From contig NC_134574.1 of NCBI RefSeq assembly GCF_050947875.1, forward strand, positions 106,793,469 through 106,857,468: a stretch of 64,000 bases of DNA, written 5' to 3'. Below are positions 55,468 to 64,000 of the stretch, in pieces. Positions within the stretch are counted from its first letter, which is position 1. Each line of letters starts with the position of its first letter. A program made the position numbers and the translations under genes. The stretch comes from Dermacentor variabilis. Taxonomy: Eukaryota > Arthropoda > Arachnida > Ixodida > Ixodidae. Below the pieces are notes generated by a model, which saw nothing but the letters and a program-made list of their open reading frames with translations, ran no database searches and was not told the DNA's origin.

Positions 55468-55672
55468 ATAATAATATTTGGGGTTTTACGTGTCAAAACC
55501 ACTTTTTGATTATGAGGCACGCCGTAGTGGAGGACTCCGGAAATTTTGACCACCTGGGGTTCTTTAACGTGCACCTAAATCTAAGTACACCGGTGTTTTC
55601 GCATTTCGCCCCCATCGAAATGCGGCCGCCGTGGCCGGGATTCGATCCCGCGACCTCGTGCTCGCACCTGGA
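55468..55672 (-). mobile_element. Ruka-type SINE, 5' truncated
   Basis: Reads in minus orientation: the B-box-like GGGATCGAATCCC near the right end, GTGCACGTTAAAGAACCCC, CACTACGGCGTGCCTCAT and CACGTAAAACCCC at the left. Flanking 13-base repeats CGCACCTG-AGTA (55455-55467 and 55673-55685, one mismatch) are a likely target duplication. The tRNA A box is missing as in the other copy. Confidence 0.8.
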
Positions 55673-55685
55673 GTAGAAAGTCAGG

Positions 55686-57005
55686 CGAATAGCCAGGCTA
55701 ACATCTCCAGCATATCATTAGAGCTTGTTTCTCTCTCTCCTATGTAATAACTAAAAAAAAGGCTCTTGAAGAAAAAGAGCCGTTGTGTTTTATACCCCTG
55801 TGACACAGGAACATTAAATTCGAATGATATTCGCGCCTAATATCATAAGCTCGCTGCTACAAAGAAATATTTGCTGTCATTATACTGAAATGATATGTTG
55901 GTAAATGACGCACTCTAAATGAGGGTAGTCATCGTTGCTTCAGCAAATAGATCTGCTTGTTTAGCACTTGGGAGAGTCAGTTTTGAGTATCCTATATAAC
56001 AATTTCTACTTTGCAAAACAAATTAATAATATACGTAAATAGCAATGTGACAACGACAGCTGGTGCTTTATTTCTTTCCTATCTGAACAGAGGTTCATCC
56101 GTCGACCGTTGTCGGCATCTCTGAATGCGAAGCGCTTAATCCTAATGAAATACTGTCGCAAACAAAGACATGACAAAGGGGAAAAAAGTCTTTCTCATTG
56201 GTGTCGTTACTTCAACGACTGTCGAATATAATTCGCGAAGACATAAATGCGATACATAGTACGCGTACGTGTACATCTGTTCGAATGCACCAACCAAAGT
56301 TTTCCTTTATAAATAAAAAAATGTAGAAAGCAAGCAAGCCAAACGCATGCCCCAGAAGACAAAATAGAATTCTCAAGTAGATAACACAATGCAGAGATAG
56401 AATGACGGCTCAAAAAATTTATAACCCAGAGCGGGCGGATGGAATAAAATCAAATAAACTGTTCCGTTGAGCGACGCACTGAAAATTGTCTTTGTTCCAT
56501 GCGAAGCGGAATTTCAATGCGCTGTTCGCGACATCTTCGAAGCGTGTGGCCGGGGCCTCGAAATTTGATTAGGCGGAGAGCTATACAAAGAGTGAGCTGT
56601 AAACATTTCGCAACGGCGAATTCAGCGTTCGTCAAACGAACCGAAAAGCCGTGGGTGCGAATGGAAGAAGGCAGCGCGGCGGAAGAGACAATCCCGTGGC
56701 AAATAACGCTCGGAGCAAAAAGGCCGTCTCGCATGTGCACAGAAATGCGGCGCTGACTTTGAGCTTCGCAGAGCACATAATTCTGCCTTCGTTTATTGCC
56801 TCACTGGCGTCCTTTCACAGGGTATAAACTCGTATCTTTGGGAAATGTCAGCTGGCAGTTCGCTCTCACAAAAGTACAAAAAAATTGCGAGAGAGAGAGA
56901 GAGAAAGAGAGAGAAACGGCTCACTTAAACTTGTTACAGGAAGCGAATGCGGCGCCTGAATTGGTTAAATCTAGTTCTATACAGTGAAGCTGTTTCTCAC
57001 TATAC
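55686..57005. other. No recognisable gene; one Harbinger-like end
   Basis: At 55793, TACCCCTGTGACACAGG preceded by TTA resembles the terminal repeat of the Harbinger element at 58786. No partner end is seen, so it may be a truncated MITE. The rest has short frames only. Confidence 0.35.
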
Positions 57006-57250
57006 AAGTATACAGGGTGTTACAGCTAACTTTAACCAGAGTTTAAAAATATGCCGATGCACACTAAGACGACGCGACCAAATGCATGTTGCTCACTTTT
57101 GTATGCAGTGTGTCACGCTGTTTTCGTGTTTTGCTTAATTAGATAATTACCCAAGATTAATTAACCAACTTCTGAAGCAATGGAGTTAGGCAATAAATTC
57201 AAATTAGGAAGTTGCAAAACGTCCCATTAGACAGTTTCTAACTTTCTATC
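57006..57250 (+). repeat. Repeat W, copy 2
   Basis: Starts TACAGGGTGTTACAGCTAAC and aligns with 43350 onward through the first 50 bases (ACTTT-CCAGAGTT-AAAAATATG). It then continues as AT-rich sequence that diverges from copy 1. Confidence 0.5.
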
Positions 57251-57712
57251 TATTAATTATTAGTGTTCTTCAGCTTACTGTGGATGGTCGCTAAATACCA
57301 AAATAACAAAGAATACCACGTGACACACCGGCTTGCGCACCGTGGTTGCAGCGCTCCCAAACTGTCCCCATTGCCTTTACATATGGCATCTAGCAGGGCG
57401 TGCTGCCGCTTAAAAGGCGATATGCCAGTGACGAAGGCGTTGGCTGTGCGATTTACGCTAGTGATATGCTTCCTTCGCGGCGGTTCATAATAGCGATGAG
57501 CAGACGCAGCAGCAGCACACCCGGCTAAATACTTAATAGATAGAAAGACGTAAACTGTTTATTCGAACGTTTTGCAAAGCGCTCTGCAACTTTCTATCTA
57601 TTATTGTAATAAAAGTTTTAACATCAGCAACAAACACCTGCAGTAATGTCAGTTCTTGTAACTATAGGTGTGAAGCCAGCGGGGTCTCCAAGTTACGGTG
57701 CGCGCTTTGTGT

Positions 57713-58210
57713 GTGTGTGTGTGTGAAAACATTTATTGGAATGAGGTCCGGAGGCTCGACTTCTTAAGTCAAGGCGGGCCTCCGGGCTCCCACGTTGGTA
57801 CGGTCAGGCCAAGCCTTTCAGCGACATCACGGGCCCTCTGGACGGCCCTTAGTTGGTCCTGAAACAATGGGCTTTGAATCCTTTTCTCCCACTGTGTCCA
57901 TTCTTCAACGAGGTTGGGGAGAATTGCGGGGCACCCCGCCAGCATATGTCTGATTTCAATGATGCCATTACAATCGTTGCAGTCCATTTTAATCTCCGTC
58001 TCTGGATATATTTTATTAATGGTGTACGGTGTGGGATATGTACCTGTTTGCAATAAGCGCAGTGAGACTGCCTGAGCCCTGTTCAGTTTTGAATGTGACA
58101 ATGGGAATTGCCTGCGTGCTAAATAGTAGTGTTTGGTAATGTCATTGTATGTTATTAAATGATCTCCAGATTCCCTGGCTTGAGGGTGAACGGCTCGGTT
58201 GTGACTGCGC
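57713..58210 (-). pseudogene. LINE 3' end, ORF2 C-terminus
   Basis: The minus-strand frame ending at 57769 carries a LINE ORF2 C-terminus: HLITYNDITKHYYLARRQFP, SLRLLQTGTYPTPYTINKIYP, a knuckle (CNDCNGIIEIRHMLAGCP), FQDQLRAVQRARDVAERLG and VPTW near the stop. The 3' UTR ends AATAAATGTTTTC followed by (CA)n at 57713-57724. The retained frame has no stop over about 140 codons, so the copy is fairly young but strongly 5' truncated. It is related to the LINE at 48259-49145. Confidence 0.78.
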
Positions 58211-59161
58211 GCTTTGTGTACCTGGAGAGTAAAACAGCGGAATGTAATGAGCATGATGATGATGACCACACCGATAATCATAATCGCGATGATGATGATT
58301 ACGTGCCTCCGTGCATCTAGCGATCCACAAACGGTCTCAGCCGTCTTAGCGCAACGCCTTGACTGATCTCACGCAATAGTTGAGGAAGCTTTAGCAAGGG
58401 CTCAACTCCGACGCGGCCTATTCAAATACATGTAAAACGCAGAAACGTTTTTATGAGATAACCCCTGGACCGATTTTGATGAAATTTGTTGCATTTGAGA
58501 GAGAAAGTTAAATTATAGTGACTGTTGGAAGCGGAATATCTATTTACGGCTTGAATTTTGTTAAACGATTTTTCAAAAATTCGAAAGTTCGGAAATAATA
58601 GAAGCACGAAGTTTACAAATTAATAGCTCTGGATCAAGAACAGATATCGCGGTTCTGTAAACGGCCTCCATTAGATCATTCAACGCGGACAAATTCTGTG
58701 AGCCAATTCATATCTAACGTGAATTTGTTACGTTGTGCACAAAACTTCTGCAAAAGCTGTATTTCTATATTACTAACTTTCTTTATACCTCTGTCACACA
58801 AGCACGCAAAAACTCTTTTACCTAAGCGGTCCTTTACCGAGTTGAAAGACCTCTAATTAAAAGGAGTTGCGCTGCAGACACACGGCGCGGGCGATCTCCT
58901 TTTATCGTTTCCTTCCGAACACGCTATGGAAAGCATGGCGCTAGATTCTGAAACAAAACCAGTTAGAATAAACCAACGTATTTCAATATAGAAATTAGAA
59001 ACGTACTATAATATGCTTGTTTTAGTGAATTTAGATACAGTTTATTCGAAAAGGTTAAATTAAAGAAGATTTAATAAGGTAGCTTCAAGAGTCTTCGCAG
59101 AAGTAGCAAATTTTACATGTTCGTCTAGCAACCTTGGGCCACTGTTTACATCGGAGTCAAC

Positions 59162-60659
59162 ATGGAGGTCGAGAATATGGGGGACTGCACGGACACGAAG
59201 GAAAAAGTCGAAATAGCATGCATTTTGGCAAGGATTCTTGCTGCAGAGAGCGAAGCAGACGCCGCAAAGGCAGTCAAAGACCGTATTAAGCGGCAGTTGC
59301 TACTCAACGGGTGTACATTTTATGCCTTGGCGCTTCCCACGAGAGTCTGCAACCGATCGACGTGGGCTTTCATCCGCCACGAAAAGTGGTTCGAGGAGAC
59401 TGTGCCTCACCTCGGTGGCCACAACTTCAAGCAGTCGTTTCGAGTGAACCCCTCAACGTTCCGGTTTCTCGTGGAAAGTCTGCGCCATGTGCTCGAAAAA
59501 CAAGTTACCAACATGCGTGACCCGATCACTGCGGAAAAGCGTGTCGCCATTGGCCTCTACAAATTGTGCTCTTCTGCCGAAGATAGAACTGTGGCAAACC
59601 TCTTCGGCGTTGGGCGCTCATCCGTCAACGTCATTTACAGAGAGTTTTGCGCAGCTGTTGTCTCTGTGCTCGAAAGTGACTGGATCAGAATGATTACTGA
59701 AGAGGAAATGCCTAGGCACATCCAAGAGTTCGAAGCCGTGTGCGATTTCCCTCAAGCTGTCGGTGCCCTTGATGGCTGCCATTTCCCTATTTCGCCTCCA
59801 AAGAAGTACGCCACCGACTACTACAACTACAAGGGTTGGTAAGTGGCCACGATTTAACTTATTTCATGTAAGTGTTCTGTTTGGGCCCATTTTTATAGTA
59901 GTAAAAAAAAGTAACTGACTGACCCATATTTTATTGCTAAGTAAAATGTTATTCAATTTTACCAGCAGCTCTTAAGAAAACGCGTAATTTGGTTCGCAGT
60001 CTTGCAGTGTTTAGCAGCGACAATTTTAATGCGACGACGAAAAGAGTTCTCCGCAGGACTGCAACTCCTATACGATGTAGAGTACGCTAACAGCGACCGG
60101 TTGTGGCATTATGTGAAATAATGTAATCCGAGCTGCACTCACAGCTATTAATAAAAGCAAACTGTAAAATCGCATCACAGTAACTAAAGGCAGTGAACTC
60201 AGCAGTGCCATGCTGCACTAACCTTTATTCACTTTGCACTTTGTTTTTTCTTGCAGGCACAGTATTATCCTACTAGCATTGGTCGACCACAAGTATCGAT
60301 TCAGATACTGCAATGTCGGTGCCCCAGGACGCTGCCACGACGCACATGTGTTTGGTGTTTCACGGCTGTCGAAGATTGTCAACAGTCCCCTTTTCAAAGC
60401 ACCTGTTGCCGCAGTGGGTACCACAGCAGTCCCACCGATAATATTATGCGATCAAGCATTTCCACTAACCCCAAACCTCATGAAGCCATTTGGACACCGA
60501 ACTGTCATCAGTGAAGCTGAAAGGAATTTCAACTGTCATTTATCTGGAGCAAGGAGGATAGTTGAAAACGCATTCGGAAGGCTAAAGGCCCGGTTCCGTT
60601 TCATTGCGAAAAGAATGGAGTGTTCGTTTGGCTATACGAGCATGCTGCGTGCTCAATAA
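59162..60659 (+). CDS. Harbinger DDE transposase (2 exons)
   Basis: Exon 1 is 59162-59838. A GTAAGT donor (59839) and a TTGCAG acceptor (ending 60256) join it in phase to exon 2 at 60257, rebuilding the Trp of YYNYKGW. The N-terminal part is helical with FRVNPSTFRFL, followed by a helix-turn-helix-like RVAIGLYKL, then VANLFGVGRSSVN. The DDE_Tnp_4-type core has AVGALDGCHFPI (D204), LVDHKYRF, GRCHDAHVF, CDQAFPL and RRIVENAFGRLKARFR (catalytic E). The frame stops at 60659 (359 residues). Homologous sequence (RACCVLNNICEHFND) continues in another frame to 60822, so a small indel near 60620-60640 seems to have cut about 60 residues from the C-terminus. It cuts and pastes the element together with the Myb/SANT partner. 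The start ATG has no in-frame rival nearby. Confidence 0.85.
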
Positions 60660-60865
60660 CATTTGCGAGCACTTCAACGACAGTGTCCACCCACAGTGGT
60701 TAAGTGAGGTGCAGCAGTCCAATGCTACATTTCCACAGCCATCACGCAGAACAGAAGCTGAAATTGGAAATGCATCCGCCATCAGGACAGCACTTGTGGA
60801 ATATTACAAGCGAAGGAACTGAACGCAAGAGTCCCAAGAATCAGCAACAATTGTGGAACACCATG

Positions 60866-62663
60866 TCAGTTTTTACTAAAAAACTTCAACATTGCATCTA
60901 CAAGTTTCTCTTGCAACTTGAGCCCCTCTTTACGGAGATCCATTTCCATTTTGTGCGCATCAGCAAACTGCTCTCTCTGCCGTCGCTGCTCCTCAAGCAT
61001 CCTTTCTTGAAAGTCGCCAGCCGGTTGCCTTCTCTTCCTGCGGGCACATTCGGAACTGCCACTTGCGAGGTTCCTGGATTCAACCTGTTGTACTGGCGAC
61101 TCGGAAGGTGAACAATCTTCGGCGACGTCTTCACAAGAAGCAGAGCCGGAATCAAGCATGTCGAAGATCAGCTGCGTTTGAAGAAGGGATCCGAAATACA
61201 TTGACCACATTAGTTGATGTGTGAAGCGGTAAACAATTAGTTCAGGGTTTTTACTTGCAAGAGAGCTGCCTCTCCTTGCGTGTATGTATTCACGTTTTTT
61301 TATTTTAGAGTCTGCATTTTTTTTATTCTCCAAACAGCGCACTGCCAAGCTTGCAAAATGAACAGCGCGTGAGCACAAGCAGAAATGAACCACAGTATTA
61401 ACAAGAGCAGTCCGCTACACTGCAGGGTTGTGCAGATTATGGGCTTGGCAGCACAGCTGATGCTACATTATGTCTTGAAATTTAGTTGACTGTAATAAAG
61501 CATATATAGTCTCCACTATGCATTTCTTACTTCTTCGACGGAGGCAGTGCTGCTTGTTGTGCTCTCGCTGCACCCAGCCTCTTCCATTAAAGATGTATCG
61601 TGAACAGGCAGGGATCCTAGAAACCTATGGACTTCGGAGAAGAATGGCCAGCTCGGCGGTGATGACCCTGTTGTCATGTGTTTCAGGCAGCTCCTGGATA
61701 AGAAAACGAAAGAACTAAAATTTTATATACTCAAAATGTAAAGATATACACAGAGCAAAACGTTTGCCGATAGATACAAACGCGACTTGATGGTACAGAA
61801 AGCCTGAGAAGCGAAGGTAACCCTTTTTACTCGAAAAAATTTAAAGTTTCTCATGTTTTCTTGTCTGAGAACAACGCTTGCGCATGGTCCGAGAAAAATG
61901 CAAACCGTAGTCACATCTGCAGAAATGAAAACATGCAGACGACTTCCTGCTTCGTATTATATGTTGCCGTGAGAAGGCGTACAATATAATGTGAAATGCG
62001 CCTGTCCATAAGTTAAGGTTCCCGTTATCTTGTGACGAACGAAATCATGCTATTGACGACCTGCGCGGGTTGTCATTCTTCGCCGCATGTGAAGGCGAAT
62101 TTGCGTTTACTCAGACCGACTCGCACTGTAAAGGAATTGCAGAAACAGCCTTTAGCGCGTCGTCGACTTTCGTGTGTGCAGGGCGCAGTTCAGCCCTGCA
62201 AAATTCGACGCTAGCTGAAATGAAGGGTCTCTGCCTTAAAACCTTCGTTACTACGGCTCCGTCCGCTAGATTAGGGTTCCGTCGCTGCCTACTACGGAAA
62301 CAACGTTCGATGCTGAGGTCGCGACACCACAAACGAGAGCTTGCAGCTTGCGACCACAGCCTGAAGCCGCTTCAAGGTAAATTTAGCGCTCACAGCTTAC
62401 TGCTGTGCTTTGTCTTACCTGTAGGTCTGTCCCAGGTTCTCTATCTTGCTGTGCACTTGCGCCTTTGTGCGAGGTACACCCATGCTCGTCAATGCTTGTG
62501 CAATGCCATCGTAAACGCCTCCGTTGTGCTTCTGCGCACGCAGCGAGGGCAGGTTGTCTTCCCATAACTTGATTAACGCCCAGGTGTCTCTCTCCGACCA
62601 CTGTACCCGCGGTTTTCTTTGGCGTGCCGGAGGCTGTTCGTCGGTACCGCTCGCCGTAGCCAT
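60866..62663 (-). CDS. Harbinger Myb/SANT-like protein (3 exons)
   Basis: Minus-strand exons 62663-62419, 61693-61531 and 61171-60866 join with GT-AG introns in compatible phases (phase 2, then 0) to give 237 residues. Exon 1 starts at an ATG in a good context (GCGACCATGGCT) and carries a trihelix Myb/SANT domain (VQWSERDTWALIKLWEDN, then KAQVHSKIENLGQTY). Exon 2 completes the conserved second part (HMTTGSSPPSWPFFSEVH, then RFLGSLP). Exon 3 is acidic then basic (ARRKRRQPAG) and ends in a charged helix (MLEEQRRQREQF to LKFFSKN). Proteins of this kind bind the transposon ends and bring the transposase into the nucleus. The frame is intact. The gene converges on the transposase and ends 43 bases from the end of its shifted tail. 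Confidence 0.8.
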
Positions 62664-63370
62664 GGTCGCAGAAAATGGCGCGAATTTGCATCGTCTGTTA
62701 GCGTCACGTGATATTTTCGAACTGCTTACGAGAGTGCCGTGCAAAAAGTGCAAAACTGCGCCTACTTAAGGTTCAACGAAAGACAAAACCCTTTTTTGTG
62801 ATGTGTACACTTGAAATAAAAATGCACTTTTGCTTCGTTTCTTTATTGCATGATAATTACTGGTGCCCACTGCGTTGGAGGCTACGCCTTTCCAGCCGTA
62901 AAAGAGATCGGTGATCTCCGGTTTCGGAAAAGACCGCTTCTGAAAAAGAGATTAAACTTTGGCGTGTGTCTGCGGATGCAACTCCTTTGTGTGAGATGTC
63001 TTTTTCTTCAAATGCCTTTAAAGTGCTCGTGTGACAGGGGTATTAGATTCATGTGTAACATATCAATTTTGTCCGCTTTAGATGTACTGTTAGATGCAGT
63101 TAACATAACTGTGATATCATCTTTTATTGCTGAGTTACAGAGTTGTAAACTTGATAGTTTCGTTTTGCGAAAATTTGCGATTTTTGCCAATTTTTAATGA
63201 GAAATTGGCCACGTAAATCGAAAATTCGAAACCAACAGTCACTAGATTTTAAGTTTTTCTTTTAAGTGCAACGAACCTGGTGAAATTTCGTGCAGCGGTT
63301 GCCGAGAAAAACAAATTCTCCTTTTACATGTATTTAGATAGGAGCACCGGAGCTAAAGCTTCCTCTTTAG

Positions 63371-64000
63371 AGTAAGCTTTAGCTCAAGTGCTCCTATCTA
63401 AATACATGTAAAAGGAGAATTCGTTTTTCTCGGCAACCACTGCACCGAATTTGACGAGGTTTGTTGCATTTAAAAGGCAAGCTTAAAATCTAGTGACTGT
63501 TGGTTTCGAATTTTTGAGTTAGATCGTCAATTTTTTATTAAGAATTGGCAAAAATCGAAAATTTTCAGAAAACGAAACTATCAAGTTTACAACTCTGTAA
63601 CTTAACCACTAAAAATGATAATACAATTCTGTGAATTGTATCTAAAAGTAAATCCATAGCGGACAAAATTGATATGTTACACATGAATATAAAAAAATTT
63701 AATCATAGGGAAATACAACTTTTGTAAAACCGTTGTAACCAACGTAACAAATTCATGTAAGATGTAAAATGACACATTGAATTTGTCCGCTTTGAATGAT
63801 CTAATGGATGCCGTTTACAGAACCGCGATATCGGTTCTTGATGCATAGCTATCAATTTGTAAACTTCGTGCTTCTATTTTTTTCAAACGGTCAAATATTT
63901 GAAAATTGTTTTAGGAAAATTCAAGCCCTAAATCGAAATTCCGCTTCCAACAGTCACTATAATTTAACTTTCTCTTTCAAATGCAACAAATTTCATCAAG
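63371..64000. repeat. Foldback element X, copy 2 (runs off window)
   Basis: Inverse orientation of copy 1, starting four bases after it (GAGTAAGCTTTAGC). It reads through the site where copy 1 has the Harbinger insertion (around 63690-63720). By comparison about 90 bases of its far end lie beyond the window. Confidence 0.75.

Larger units (their letters stand above)
58786..63042 (+). mobile_element. PIF/Harbinger transposon, 4257 bp
   Basis: Terminal inverted repeats TACCTCTGTCACACAAGCAC (58786) and, from the right end, TACCCCTGTCACACGAGCAC (63042) match at 18 of 20 positions, and related sequence continues further in (GGAGTTGC-GCAGACACACG). The target duplication TTA (58783-58785 and 63043-63045) is diagnostic for the superfamily. 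Inside are two convergent spliced genes, a DDE transposase and a Myb/SANT-like protein, the standard Harbinger pair. The empty site is visible in the neighbouring X copy. Confidence 0.92.
58382..63366. repeat. Foldback element X, copy 1, split by Harbinger
   Basis: Outer ends are GAGGAAGCTTTAGC at 58382 and its inverse GCTAAAGCTTCCTC at 63366. Behind them lie long imperfect inverted arms (58425-58782 and 63046-63350) that share AAATACATGTAAAA, TTTGTTGCATTT, TAGTGACTGTTGG, GAAGTTTACAA-type and GCGGACAAATT-type blocks. Without the Harbinger insertion the element is about 725 bases and has no gene. A second copy lies next to it in inverse orientation. Confidence 0.75.

Overview
The window looks like a piece of a hard-tick (ixodid) nuclear genome. 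The best marker is two copies of a SINE that I recognise as the tick Ruka family (52588-52755 and 55468-55672). They sit among LINE, Ty3/gypsy, mariner and PIF/Harbinger remnants, long microsatellites and spliced transposon genes with GT-AG introns. I cannot tell the genus. I recognise no host protein-coding gene. Every reading frame I can support belongs to a mobile element, so this is a transposon-dense, intergenic-like region.

Layout. 1-4.1 kb: a DNA element with TTAA at both ends, split by a decayed RNase-H LINE. 4.6-7.5 kb: two more LINE 3' ends (one per strand) around a ~300-bp foldback. 9.6-11.5 kb: an RTE-type LINE with its (GAT)n tail. 12-19 kb: micro- and minisatellites and two CR1/L2-like LINE scraps. 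20.0-35.2 kb: the core of the window, two full-length Ty3/gypsy elements 1.6 kb apart. Copy A (20084-26711) lies inside a mariner-like element. Copy B (28287-35219) lies inside an older repeat that has a diverged, gypsy-free relative at 38955-40490. 36.4-51.8 kb: a decayed gag-like region, dispersed repeats and LINE fragments. 52.5-54.0 kb: a degenerate ~170-bp tandem repeat that has received a Ruka SINE and a solo gypsy LTR. 58.4-64 kb: a 4.26-kb PIF/Harbinger element inside one of a back-to-back pair of foldback elements.

Main biology. Each gypsy copy encodes one uninterrupted Gag-Pol protein (1485 and 1480 residues). The domain order is capsid, CCHC knuckle, protease, integrase, reverse transcriptase, RNase H. 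Integrase before RT is the Ty1/copia order, yet the domains are Ty3/gypsy-like. That arrangement, together with a SCAN-like capsid, matches the Gmr1 type of gypsy element, from which the vertebrate SCAN domain is thought to derive. LTRs, 4-bp target duplications, primer-binding site and catalytic motifs all look intact, and the two LTRs of copy B look identical, so the family was active recently. The U3 parts of its three LTR types carry different tandem-repeat arrays. The Harbinger element shows the classic two-gene plan, a DDE transposase and a spliced Myb/SANT-like partner, with matching terminal repeats and a TTA target duplication.
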